This document shows, one piece after another, positions 1 through 8,744 of a DNA stretch of 39,991 nt (position 1 is the first letter of the stretch; the number at the start of each line of letters is the position of its first letter). The stretch comes from Lachnospiraceae bacterium (lineage in GTDB: Bacteria; Bacillota; Clostridia; Lachnospirales; Lachnospiraceae), in assembly GCA_009779895.1 (NCBI GenBank), contig WRBB01000028.1, forward strand, positions 1 to 39,991, written 5' to 3'. The position numbers were made by a program, and so were the translations under genes. The notes under the pieces were generated by a model. That model ran no database searches. It saw only the letters and a program-made list of their open reading frames with translations, and was not told where the DNA came from.

Positions 1-81
<81 letters not shown>

Positions 82-270
82 AGTGTTTGTATCCAGAATC
101 AATATTAACTACTAGCTAATTTTTATCCTTTTTACTGTTTTGTTTGGATTGCTCGCTCAGCTTCTATGCTGATTGAGCCGTTCTTGAAATAATTTTCTCT
201 AAAAGATTTCAAGGGTTGTTGTCTATTGTTTAATTATCAAGGTTCAACGCTTTCCCGCAAAGGGTCAGCT
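82..270 (-). other. 16S rRNA leader with two stem-loops
   Basis: This is the transcribed leader between the rRNA promoter and 16S; there is no gene in it. Two inverted repeats are visible. One has arms CTTGAAAT/ATTTCAAG (183-190 and 206-213). The other has arms GCTCAATCAGC and GCTGAGCGAGC (about 150-178), pairing at 9 of 11 positions around an ATAGAA loop. Such leader hairpins usually take part in rRNA processing or antitermination. No confident boxA was identified. Confidence 0.6.
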
Positions 271-275
271 TTAAT

Positions 276-332
276 ATAATATCACCTGTATTTTGCCCTG
301 TCAATATGTTTTTTAAAGGTTTTTGAAGTTTT
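276..332 (-). promoter_or_regulatory. rRNA operon promoter with A-tract UP element
   Basis: On the minus strand there is TTGACA (299-304), a 17-nt spacer and TATTAT (276-281). Transcription should start near 268-270, about 190 nt before the 16S. Upstream of the -35 (305-332) are three A-tracts of 5-6 A spaced about 10-11 nt, as expected of a curved UP element. The promoter lies only 33 nt beyond the stop codon of the radical SAM gene, so read-through from that gene would enter the rRNA operon. Confidence 0.85.
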
Positions 333-337
333 TTCCC

Positions 338-1264
338 TTAAAGAATGAACGAATCTCCTCCATCAACGTTATGGAATAAGGACAGCTGCTCCCCATATCC
401 TCTTTTATACCGATTGATGATGGATTTCATATCATGAATCATGCCTTGTTTTTCACATTCCTCTTTGAAACTCTCCCAAAGCCTTTTTGCTTGAGAGGAG
501 GTACAGTTATAACGCAAACCAAAACGTTTTATATACTTTTCTTTGATACCCGGAAAGGATTCCTCTAATTTTTTATAAAAATATTCTCGATTGCCTTCCC
601 GTAAAGTCATACCCATTGCCGGATAAACAAAATCAGCTCCGGCGGCCTTAGCCTCCTGAACAATTCGGCGGATATTATTTTCATTATCATTGATATAAGG
701 TAGAATCGGCATCATCAAAACACCACAAATAATACCTCGTTCTGCCAAAGCATTAATCGCTCTAAAACGTTTTGAAACAGAACTTACATGCGGTTCTATC
801 TTTTTACACAATTCCTCGTCCGCTGTGGTAACCGTTATCTTAACCAACACCGGCGAATGTGCCTTAATATCCTCCAGTATATCAATATCCCTTGTAACCA
901 AAGCTGATTTGGTGGCAATGGCTACACCAAAATCAAAGGCATCCATCAACGCAAGCGCATGACGTGTCAGCAGCTCCTTTTTTTCAAAAGGATTGTAAGG
1001 ATCACTCATCGCCCCTGTACCAATAACACCTGATTTCACTTTACGACGCAATTCCTCACGCATTTTTTGCAACGCATTTTCTTTGGCCTTTACTTGATCA
1101 AAATCAACATTTTGATAACAAAGACTACGACTATCACAATAAATACAACCATGGGAACAACCACGATAAATATTCATATTATAATCAACACCAAACCAAC
1201 TACTTCCATACTTTACCTTTGAAACGATGGTTTTTGCAGGAATATATTCCATCTTCTTTGCCAC
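338..1264 (-). CDS. SPL-family radical SAM protein
   Basis: Radical S-adenosylmethionine enzyme of the spore-photoproduct-lyase-like family (COG1533 type). The [4Fe-4S]-binding motif CxxxCxxC is at residues 36-43 (C36, C40, C43, in RGCSHGCIYC), and the TIM-barrel part follows with 'GAMSDPYNPFEKK' and 'MPILPYINDN'. At 308 aa it is close to the usual length for this group. True spore photoproduct lyase has a different N-terminal part, so the substrate is unknown; many relatives are annotated only as radical SAM. The longest frame starts at a GTG (1262-1264) with a weak ribosome-binding site; ATG at 1252 (Met5) is an alternative. It follows the sensor kinase gene by 19 nt and is probably co-transcribed. 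Confidence 0.85.
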   Translation of the reverse strand: MAKKMEYIPAKTIVSKVKYGSSWFGVDYNMNIYRGCSHGCIYCDSRSLCYQNVDFDQVKAKENALQKMREELRRKVKSGVIGTGAMSDPYNPFEKKELLTRHALALMDAFDFGVAIATKSALVTRDIDILEDIKAHSPVLVKITVTTADEELCKKIEPHVSSVSKRFRAINALAERGIICGVLMMPILPYINDNENNIRRIVQEAKAAGADFVYPAMGMTLREGNREYFYKKLEESFPGIKEKYIKRFGLRYNCTSSQAKRLWESFKEECEKQGMIHDMKSIINRYKRGYGEQLSLFHNVDGGDSFIL

Positions 1265-1283
1265 TTTCCCAAAATAAATCTCT

Positions 1284-3941
1284 CTAACTCATTTTCACAA
1301 ACTTATCATAACGAAGATATTTGCGGAGCATCCCCAATACTTCTTGGTAATCAATTGGCTTTCCAATATGTGCGTTCATACCCACACGCAAACATTTTTC
1401 AATATCTTCCTTAAACACATTTGCCGTCATTGCAATAATTGGAACTGTTGCCGCCTTTGGTATATCAAGCGCACGTATCAATTTGGTCGCTTCATAACCA
1501 TCTAACTCAGGCATCTGAATATCCATAAAAATAACTTCGTAATCATCCGGATTGGCTTGAAACATCTCATAAGCCTCCCGACCATTGGTTGCACAAGCAA
1601 TCTGCAAATTAAGAGGTGCAAGCAAAGCCTCTACCACTTCCCGATTAATATCCACATCCTCAACCAACAAAATACTATGTCCGGCAAAATCTATTTTTTG
1701 TCCGCTGATTGCATTGTTTTTCATGGCTTTCTCAGAACCCAAACAACGATTCACCGCATCAACGATGGTTGATTTAAATAAAGGCTTTGGTATAAATAAA
1801 TCAATACCGGAATGCCTTGCTTCTTTTTCAATCACATTCCAATCAATAGAAGAAAACAAAATTACAACAGGATTCGATGGCGTAATCGCCAATATCTCCT
1901 GTGCCAAACAAATACCATTCATACCCGGTAATTTCCAATCCAAAAAGAAGATATCATAATCATGTTTTTTCTCCAACATCTTCAAAGCTTCTTCCGCACT
2001 GCCGGCAACTTGACATTCAATATCCAAGTACTCACAGTTATATTTGAAAAACTCTAATATGGTAGGCTCATCATCTACAACAAAAATACGGACATTATCC
2101 CAATTCACACCCTTACTCAAAAGACCTTTGGAATAGGTTTTGCCAATTTTCAATTTAAACTCACAGGTAAAGGTAGAACCTTTCCCTAATTCTGACTCTA
2201 CGGATATGGAGCCTTCCATCAACTCACAAATACGCTTGGAAATGGCCAAACCTAAGCCGGTACCACCAAATTTCCGTGTCGTACTTGCTTCCGCCTGCTC
2301 AAAAGAACGGAACAGGCGCTCTTGATTTTCCTGGCTAATACCAATACCTGTATCCGATACACGCATTTCAATATGGCACACATCTTCCTTTTCCTCCAAT
2401 AATTTTGCCGCTAATATAATCGTCCCACCTTCCGGTGTAAACTTAACTGCATTGGAAAGAAGATTTGTCACTACCTGTGCCAACCGCTGGTTGTCACCAA
2501 TTAAATGATGTGGTATGGCATGATCAATCTGAATATAAATGTGCTGTTGCTTTGCCTCAATACTAAAGTTAATCACATTAATCACTTTGCGAATGGTTTC
2601 TTCAAAATTAAATTCACAATCAGAAAGCTCTAGCTTATTGGCTTCTATCTTAGACATATCCAATACATCATTAATCACCCCTAGCAAATGCTTCGAAGCA
2701 CCCTCAATTTTTTCAAAGGCTTCATTTTTCTTTTCAATACTAACCGCTGTTTTCCCTACCATCGTCATGCCGATGATTGCATTCATAGGCGTTCGCATTT
2801 CATGGGACATATTGGATAAAAAATCACCTTTTGCCCGACTGGCTGCCGTTGCTTCTTCCAAAGCCTTTGCCTTTTCTTTTTCCATAATATCACGAGCAAC
2901 TGCATTGGAAATCGACATAGCCACCGTTCCAATCAGTAAATCATCTGAATCCGTCCAGTGGCGTTGGTGCTCATGCTCTTCAATGCTCATGATACCCCAA
3001 AGCTCTCCATCCACATAAATAGGCGCACAAATCAAAGAAATCACACCAGCTTTTTCGTAAAATATTTTAAAGCGTTCATCTTCGTGGGCAAGGGTATTGT
3101 CACAGTAAATTGTGTGAACCCGCTCATTGTTTTTTTGATAATGAGGAAACAAGTCCCGCAAAATACTACTGAATCCACTTTGTGCTGTTTTTGGCGCATA
3201 CTTTGGATTTTTTGTCCAAACATATTTGGGGCGACTAATCGCAGTATCTTTTTCAAAAACAGCTACGATAATCCGGACAACTTTTAAATAACTGCCGATT
3301 TTTGCCAAAGCAACATAAATCAACTTGTCCATAGATTCTTTTGAAATAAAACTTCTCGAAATACTGGACATCAATTGCTGCTGCTTTAATCTTTGCCCCA
3401 ACTGGATCAAGGCTTCATTGTGCTCAATCGTATTCACAAAAAGCAGACTCATCGATTTTAATACCGCAATTTCTTGGGGTTGAAAAAGTTTACGAATACG
3501 ACGATTTTCAAATCCAACAAAACCCCAAAAGTTTTGCCGCAAATAAATAGGAAAAAATACAACAACTTCCACCCCAGATGCCTTTAGTTTTTCACTGATA
3601 ACACCATCAAAATCTTCCGGACAGGCCTCTAAATAACCCCGTGCATGAAACAATTTATCGTCCCAATCAGATGCACGAGACATCGCTTCACCTACAATAT
3701 CTTTTGTATCGGTTGATTGATCAAATTTTGGGGAAAGCCATTTATATTTGCGGGCATACCGCTCTTTTTTTTCAATCACTTCAAGACGCCAAATATAAAT
3801 ACAATCAACATTTAAGTATTGACTAATCCGCTCCATATTGGCTTGAATCGTTTCCTCAAAATTAGAAGGAGATGTAGATAATAATTGAAGTGCTGCATCA
3901 TTAACCAAAGACAATAGCTCTGCATTTTGATTTATATTCAT
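1284..3941 (-). CDS. Hybrid sensor histidine kinase with two GAF and two receiver domains
   Basis: An 885-aa hybrid kinase with no membrane segment, so probably cytoplasmic. GAF-like sensor domains lie at about residues 20-175 and 195-350. The dimerisation/phosphoacceptor helix follows with H380 (SNMSHEMRTPMNAIIG), then an HATPase domain with an N box near 493-498 and 'DTGIGIS' and 'GGTGLGLAIS' G boxes (about 530-568). Receiver 1 (about 617-735) has phosphoacceptor D668 in FFLDWKLPG; receiver 2 (about 755-875) has D807 in IFMDIQMPELDG. No DNA-binding or other output domain is attached and no separate regulator is adjacent, so signalling probably goes by phosphorelay to a partner elsewhere. 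The ligand of the GAF domains is unknown. It is preceded by its own promoter. Confidence 0.93.
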   Translation of the reverse strand: MNINQNAELLSLVNDAALQLLSTSPSNFEETIQANMERISQYLNVDCIYIWRLEVIEKKERYARKYKWLSPKFDQSTDTKDIVGEAMSRASDWDDKLFHARGYLEACPEDFDGVISEKLKASGVEVVVFFPIYLRQNFWGFVGFENRRIRKLFQPQEIAVLKSMSLLFVNTIEHNEALIQLGQRLKQQQLMSSISRSFISKESMDKLIYVALAKIGSYLKVVRIIVAVFEKDTAISRPKYVWTKNPKYAPKTAQSGFSSILRDLFPHYQKNNERVHTIYCDNTLAHEDERFKIFYEKAGVISLICAPIYVDGELWGIMSIEEHEHQRHWTDSDDLLIGTVAMSISNAVARDIMEKEKAKALEEATAASRAKGDFLSNMSHEMRTPMNAIIGMTMVGKTAVSIEKKNEAFEKIEGASKHLLGVINDVLDMSKIEANKLELSDCEFNFEETIRKVINVINFSIEAKQQHIYIQIDHAIPHHLIGDNQRLAQVVTNLLSNAVKFTPEGGTIILAAKLLEEKEDVCHIEMRVSDTGIGISQENQERLFRSFEQAEASTTRKFGGTGLGLAISKRICELMEGSISVESELGKGSTFTCEFKLKIGKTYSKGLLSKGVNWDNVRIFVVDDEPTILEFFKYNCEYLDIECQVAGSAEEALKMLEKKHDYDIFFLDWKLPGMNGICLAQEILAITPSNPVVILFSSIDWNVIEKEARHSGIDLFIPKPLFKSTIVDAVNRCLGSEKAMKNNAISGQKIDFAGHSILLVEDVDINREVVEALLAPLNLQIACATNGREAYEMFQANPDDYEVIFMDIQMPELDGYEATKLIRALDIPKAATVPIIAMTANVFKEDIEKCLRVGMNAHIGKPIDYQEVLGMLRKYLRYDKFVKMS

Positions 3942-3987
3942 ACATCATTCCCCCACTCACTTTTGTTTTTTTCAGATTATTATATAA

Positions 3988-4016
3988 ATAATATCATTTT
4001 TATCGAAAAAATTCAA
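3988..4016 (-). promoter_or_regulatory. Promoter of the hybrid kinase gene
   Basis: Minus-strand TTGAAT (4011-4016), a 17-nt spacer and TATTAT (3988-3993), in the 95-nt gap between radA and the kinase gene. A GGGGGA sequence lies about 10 nt before the ATG at 3941. Confidence 0.65.
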
Positions 4017-4036
4017 TAATAATAAAGGAATGTTCA

Positions 4037-5398
4037 CTAGAAAACAGCAGCCACTGCATCATTTATGGTTTTCGCCCCAATCACTTTAATATCTTTGATA
4101 TTTTTCACTGCCCGGACAGCCACCCAAGGTACAATGCATGTCTCAAAGCCCAATTTTTGCGCCTCAATCACACGTTGTTCCGGACGACTCACCGCTCGAA
4201 TCTCACCACTTAAACCAACTTCCCCAAACACAAGTAACCTCTCATCAATAGCCGCATTTTTATAGCTAGAAATCAACGCCATCACAATGGCTAAATCAAT
4301 CGCAGGTTCATTGATGCGCATACCACCGGCAATATTTACGTAAGCATCATAACCCGACAAAGGAATACCGATGCGCTTTTCCAAAACTGCCATCAAAAGA
4401 TTGACCCGATTGTAATCTGTACCTGCTGCTGTTCGTCTGGGCATACCAAAGTTAGTCTGACTCGTCAATGCCTGTATTTCCAACAGCAAAGGCCTAGTTC
4501 CCTCCAATGAACAGGTTACGACTGAACCCGATGCATTTTGCGGCTTACCACTTAACATATATTCAGAAGGGTTTTCCACCTCCGCCAAACCACTTTGACC
4601 CATTTCAAAAACGCCAATTTCATTTGGACCAAATCTATTTTTAACACCACGCAAAATCCGATAGGCGGCATGTCTGTCACCCTCAAAATACAAAACCGTA
4701 TCCACCATATGCTCCAACACACGAGGACCCGCAACCACACCCTCTTTGGTCACATGACCAACCAAAAATATAGTAATACCCAGACCCTTTGCCAAATGCA
4801 TAAAAATATTGGTAGACTCTCGCACTTGGGACACACTACCGGGTGCCGAAGAAACGTCCTCACTGTACATAGTTTGAATAGAGTCAATCACTACAAACCT
4901 TGGTTTTTTCCGCTCCATCACTTCTTTGATTATTTCTAAATTGGTTTCACACAATAAAAGCAAATCATCATTAAAATCACCAATGCGATTGGCACGTAGT
5001 TTGATTTGGGCCAAAGATTCCTCTCCGGAAATATATAACGTCTGCTGCCCGGGTATTTGAATGAGACGATGACACATCTGCAACAATAATGTAGACTTTC
5101 CGATACCGGGATCACCGCCTACCAACACCAATGAACCAGGAACGATACCGCCTCCCAAAACCCGGTCAAACTCCACCATGGAAGTAGAAGTACGATTATG
5201 ATCGTTGATCTCTATTTCAGATAAAGGCAATACCACCGTTTCTTTCATGGCTTTTGTCGTTGTAATACCACTTGCCTTTGTAACCTTTTCTTCTACGAAC
5301 GTATTCCACTCCTTGCACATAGGGCACTGCCCCAGCCACTTGCTTTCCTCGTGTCCACATTCTTGACAGAAATATATGGTTTTTTTCCCTTTTGGCAT
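4037..5398 (-). CDS. radA: DNA repair protein RadA/Sms
   Basis: RadA is a RecA-like ATPase and branch-migration helicase acting in homologous recombination and repair. The N-terminal C4 zinc finger is C11, C14, C25, C28. The Walker A motif GDPGIGKST has its lysine at 101. The RadA signature KNRFGPNEIG is at about 248-257, and the C-terminal Lon-protease-like domain includes 'GGMRINEPAIDLAI' and 'FGEVGLSGEIR'. The length of 453 aa is normal. The ATG at 5398 has AAGGAG 4 nt upstream. It is the last gene of the dapF-like/gntR/clpC/137-aa/radA series, and clpC next to radA is a common firmicute neighbourhood. Confidence 0.97.
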   Translation of the reverse strand: MPKGKKTIYFCQECGHEESKWLGQCPMCKEWNTFVEEKVTKASGITTTKAMKETVVLPLSEIEINDHNRTSTSMVEFDRVLGGGIVPGSLVLVGGDPGIGKSTLLLQMCHRLIQIPGQQTLYISGEESLAQIKLRANRIGDFNDDLLLLCETNLEIIKEVMERKKPRFVVIDSIQTMYSEDVSSAPGSVSQVRESTNIFMHLAKGLGITIFLVGHVTKEGVVAGPRVLEHMVDTVLYFEGDRHAAYRILRGVKNRFGPNEIGVFEMGQSGLAEVENPSEYMLSGKPQNASGSVVTCSLEGTRPLLLEIQALTSQTNFGMPRRTAAGTDYNRVNLLMAVLEKRIGIPLSGYDAYVNIAGGMRINEPAIDLAIVMALISSYKNAAIDERLLVFGEVGLSGEIRAVSRPEQRVIEAQKLGFETCIVPWVAVRAVKNIKDIKVIGAKTINDAVAAVF

Positions 5399-5444
5399 AC
5401 TTCTCCTTTTCCACCAACATCATTTTATAGCCCTTGAAATCACA

Positions 5445-5858
5445 CTAGACTTTCACCACCCGTACATGTGATTCTTCCCCGACATCCAACTCCACACTAA
5501 CACTAAGCTTACCACTTAGATTGGTCATCATAGTACCTGCGGATACTGCATCAATGAAAACTTCATATTCCTGGTCTGCCTCCAACTCCAAAGTAAATTG
5601 CACATCTTCATAAGAGGATACCAGAAAACTTTCTTCCTCTGCTGTCGCTTTGTAATTGCGAACGGTACTACCCGGTACTGACTCATATACAAACATACCA
5701 TTTTTTTCTAATTTGGTAATCTCTGAAAATGTTTTTACCTTATAGATATCACCCTCAAATTCAAAATTTTCTAATTTTGTTTTTTTCTTCAATGTATAAT
5801 CACCAAAACTAAGGGTTCCATCTGACTCCAAGTGTAACAACTCTTTATTCATTGACAT
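5445..5858 (-). CDS. Small conserved protein of unknown function between clpC and radA
   Basis: A 137-aa soluble, acidic, beta-strand-rich protein with no signal peptide or membrane helix. The N-terminal half contains 'DGTLSFGDYTL', 'KTFSEITKLEKNGMFVYES' and 'VPGSTV'. The C-terminal half looks like a small beta-sandwich ('VQFTLELEADQEYEVFI', 'NLSGKLSVSVELD'). It resembles, from memory, short lachnospiral proteins that have sometimes been labelled 'endosialidase'; no glycosidase features are visible and I would not carry that name over. AGGAGG precedes the ATG by 10 nt. It lies 22 nt after clpC and 46 nt before radA, so it is probably co-expressed with both. Function unknown. Confidence 0.75.
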   Translation of the reverse strand: MSMNKELLHLESDGTLSFGDYTLKKKTKLENFEFEGDIYKVKTFSEITKLEKNGMFVYESVPGSTVRNYKATAEEESFLVSSYEDVQFTLELEADQEYEVFIDAVSAGTMMTNLSGKLSVSVELDVGEESHVRVVKV

Positions 5859-5880
5859 TTCTTTGTCTCCTCCTATTCAA

Positions 5881-8316
5881 CTATATAAAAAACTGAATCA
5901 ACTGATTTCGCAAACCAACTTCTACCGTATCACCACGTTTAACCTCACCACTTAGCACAGCCTCAGCCAATTTATCCTCTAACTCCGTTTGCATCGCACG
6001 ACGTAACGGTCTGGCCCCATATCGCAAATCGGTACCCTTGCTGACAATATACTTTTTAAAGGAATCACGAACTGTGATTTTAATATCCATCTGCTGCTTC
6101 ACACGAGCAGAAAACTCTTTGCACATCAAAGTCACAATCTGCTTCATATGCGTAGCATCCAAAGAATGGAATACAATAATTTCATCAATACGATTTAAAA
6201 ACTCCGGACGGAAAATCTGCTTGACTTCGTCCATCACATTTTGCTTCATTCGTTTATAATTATCCTTTGGATTGTCCTTTGTTGCAAATCCTAATTTTTT
6301 TGGATCCACAATGGATTTGGCACCTGCATTGCTTGTCATGATAATGACCGCATTGCTAAAGTCTACTTTGCGACCCTTCGAGTCGGTAATATGACCATCG
6401 TCCAGCACCTGCAACAACACATTAAATACATCCGGATGCGCCTTTTCAATCTCATCAAATAAAATCACAGAATAGGGATGTGTCCGAACCCGGTCACTTA
6501 ATTGCCCCCCCTCATCAAACCCCACATATCCCGGCGGGGAACCTATCATCTTAGAAACCGAATGTTTTTCCATATACTCCGACATATCCACCCGAATCAT
6601 GGCTTGTTCATTGCCAAATAAAGCAACCGCTAAAGCCTTTGCCAATTCCGTTTTTCCAACACCCGTCGGCCCCAAAAACAAAAATGAACCAACAGGACGC
6701 CCCGGTGCTTTTAAGCCAATGCGCCCACGCTTAACCGCCCGTGACACGGCACCAACCGCCTCCTCTTGCGCAATCACTCGCTTGTGCAAGGTTTTTTCTA
6801 AATTCTGCAAACGCTTTGCATCTGTTTCTGTCAAACTCTTCAAAGGAATCTTTGTCCAAACCGATACCACTGTGGCAATATCTTCCGGCTGTACCGTGGG
6901 TCTTTTTTTTGCTGTTTTTTTCTCAAAACGCCTCTGTATCTCTTCTAACTGCTTTGCCACATCTTCCTGCTCTTTTTGCAAAGAAGAAGCTTGGACAAAA
7001 TCACCCTGGTGAATGCTCTTTTCTTTTTCTTCACGCACCTCTTTATATCTATCTCTTAATCGTAGCAAATTTTCCGGCATTTTATAACCGCTGATACGCA
7101 CTTTGGAACAAGCCTCATCCAATACATCAATAGCCTTATCCGGCAAGTTACGATCATTAATATAACGCTCGGACAACGCAACTGCCTCAATCAAAGTATC
7201 CTCCGAAATATCTACCATATGATGATTTTCATAGGAATCCTTTAAACCACGTAAAATTTCCAAACACTGTTCTTTGCTTGGCTCCTCTACAGATACCGGT
7301 TGAAAACGCCGCTCCAGAGCCGCATCTTTCTCAATATATTTGCGATATTCCGCAATCGTAGTCGCTCCAATCAACTGCATCTCACCACGTGCCAAAGCAG
7401 GTTTTAGAATACTGGAAGCATCAATGGCACCCTCCGCTCCGCCGGCTCCAATCATCGTATGGATTTCATCTAAAAACAAAATAACATTGTCACAATCCTG
7501 TACTTCTGTGATTAAATTTTTCATTCGCTCTTCAAACTCGCCACGATATTTTGAACCGGCAATTAAACCCGGCAAGTCAAGGGCATAGATTTTTTTGCCT
7601 TTCATAATTTCAGGCACCAAACCCAAAGCTAAACGTGAAGCCAAACCCTCAATAATCGCCGTTTTACCCACGCCGGGTTCACCTACCATACAAGGATTGT
7701 TCTTTGTCTTACGACTTAAAATCTGCATCATCCGTGTCATCTCTTCCTCACGGCCAATGATATGTTCCAACTTACCCTCCAAGGCCAACTCACAAAGATT
7801 TGTACAATACTTATCTATCGCACTTGGCTTTCCGCCACTTTCATCTTCCGTCATCTCTTCTTGGTAACTTTTAGGGTCTACACCCAGCGTAACTAAAATA
7901 TCCTGCATCACCTTTTGCAAATTGGCATTTAACGTAAGTAGTATCTTCGCCGCCACACAATCTACATCACGAATAATCGCCAGTAATAAATGCTCCGTAC
8001 CAATCTGAGACATCTTTAAACGAGCCGCCTCCTTGGATGCATTGTCATAAATATAATTTAAACGAGGACTATTTGTTTGCTCTTTTTCCAACATCGCCAC
8101 ATCAGATGTGGGCGAAATCAACTCATCCATCAACTGTAATATTTTATCCGCATGAATATTGTGTGCGGCCAAAACCTGACCTGCCACCCCGGTAAATTCA
8201 TCACGTAAACCCAACAGCAAATGCTCCGTACCAATATAAGGATGATTATATTGCTTTGATACAACACCTGCATACTTCATCGCCTTTTGGGCTTGCTTTG
8301 TATAATTATTCTGCAT
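5881..8316 (-). CDS. clpC: ATP-dependent Clp protease ATP-binding subunit ClpC
   Basis: Class I Hsp100 unfoldase that feeds substrates to ClpP. In order: a double Clp N-domain (about 1-145); AAA-1 with Walker A GEPGVGKT (K218) and Walker [10 protein letters not shown]; a UVR/middle domain (about 424-459) typical of ClpC rather than ClpA/E; and AAA-2 with GPTGVGKT (K555) and '[13 protein letters not shown]'. The C-terminal D2-small domain contains '[11 protein letters not shown]'. A longer frame begins at a TTG at 8328, but that codon overlaps the GGAGG ribosome-binding site; ATG 8316, 5 nt after GGAGG, is the better start (811 aa). The usual partners ctsR, mcsA and mcsB are not here; a GntR regulator and a DapF-like gene precede it instead. 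Confidence 0.96.
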   Translation of the reverse strand: MQNNYTKQAQKAMKYAGVVSKQYNHPYIGTEHLLLGLRDEFTGVAGQVLAAHNIHADKILQLMDELISPTSDVAMLEKEQTNSPRLNYIYDNASKEAARLKMSQIGTEHLLLAIIRDVDCVAAKILLTLNANLQKVMQDILVTLGVDPKSYQEEMTEDESGGKPSAIDKYCTNLCELALEGKLEHIIGREEEMTRMMQILSRKTKNNPCMVGEPGVGKTAIIEGLASRLALGLVPEIMKGKKIYALDLPGLIAGSKYRGEFEERMKNLITEVQDCDNVILFLDEIHTMIGAGGAEGAIDASSILKPALARGEMQLIGATTIAEYRKYIEKDAALERRFQPVSVEEPSKEQCLEILRGLKDSYENHHMVDISEDTLIEAVALSERYINDRNLPDKAIDVLDEACSKVRISGYKMPENLLRLRDRYKEVREEKEKSIHQGDFVQASSLQKEQEDVAKQLEEIQRRFEKKTAKKRPTVQPEDIATVVSVWTKIPLKSLTETDAKRLQNLEKTLHKRVIAQEEAVGAVSRAVKRGRIGLKAPGRPVGSFLFLGPTGVGKTELAKALAVALFGNEQAMIRVDMSEYMEKHSVSKMIGSPPGYVGFDEGGQLSDRVRTHPYSVILFDEIEKAHPDVFNVLLQVLDDGHITDSKGRKVDFSNAVIIMTSNAGAKSIVDPKKLGFATKDNPKDNYKRMKQNVMDEVKQIFRPEFLNRIDEIIVFHSLDATHMKQIVTLMCKEFSARVKQQMDIKITVRDSFKKYIVSKGTDLRYGARPLRRAMQTELEDKLAEAVLSGEVKRGDTVEVGLRNQLIQFFI

Positions 8317-8338
8317 CACTTCCTCCAAATTAAACTGA

Positions 8339-8363
8339 CAGGAAACGAATATACCGTTTCCTG
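8339..8363 (-). promoter_or_regulatory. Perfect inverted repeat upstream of clpC
   Basis: Arms CAGGAAACG and CGTTTCCTG (9 bp, perfect) around a 7-nt centre, in the 59-nt gap between the GntR gene and the clpC start codon. On the transcript it forms a hairpin 22 nt before the clpC ATG. There is no U-tract after it, so it is a weak terminator candidate; it could equally be an operator or an attenuating or stabilising hairpin. Confidence 0.5.
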
Positions 8364-8375
8364 CTAACCATTTTA

Positions 8376-8744
8376 TTATTCGTATTCGTCAATAATTTCA
8401 TCTACCAACTCATGAATCTCAACCCGGGAAATATTTTTACAACTCCCCATCGCCAACAGTATCCGCAAGTTATGACGCAACGCTTGCATGGCTTTCATCT
8501 TGTCTATATCTATCGCAACCACCGCACCTCTTCGTCTGTCTAGCTGAATAAAACCCTCACTGCGCAGAAGCGCATACGCTTTATTCACCGTGTGCATATT
8601 GATACCGATATCATCAGCCATGCGCCGTACCGAGGGGAGGGAATCCCCCTCTTGAAAGCTCGCTGTCGCAATACCAAAAATAATTTGGTTGCGTACCTGC
8701 ATATAAATTGCTTCATCACTATTGAAATCGATTTTTATCAACAA
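8376..8744 (-). CDS. GntR-family transcriptional regulator, YtrA/YhcF type
   Basis: A 122-aa protein made of an N-terminal winged helix-turn-helix (about 10-80; 'IYMQVRNQIIFGIA', 'GDSLPSVRRMADDIGINMHT', 'YALLRSEGFIQLDRRRGAVV') and a short helical tail of about 40 aa. This is the YtrA-like layout, too short to hold a ligand-binding domain. The start is TTG at 8744, overlapping the end of the dapF-like gene by 7 nt, with GGTGG 4 nt before it. Such short regulators usually repress their own operon, often with ABC transporter genes; here the linked genes are dapF-like and clpC. Target unknown. Confidence 0.88.
   Translation of the reverse strand: MLIKIDFNSDEAIYMQVRNQIIFGIATASFQEGDSLPSVRRMADDIGINMHTVNKAYALLRSEGFIQLDRRRGAVVAIDIDKMKAMQALRHNLRILLAMGSCKNISRVEIHELVDEIIDEYE

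Noticed and set aside
2539-3018. Long plus-strand frame opposite the hybrid kinase gene, and similar frames opposite clpC, valS and the permeases
   Set aside because: They lie antisense to well-supported genes, lack ribosome-binding sites and give low-complexity translations; they are shadows of the true coding strand.
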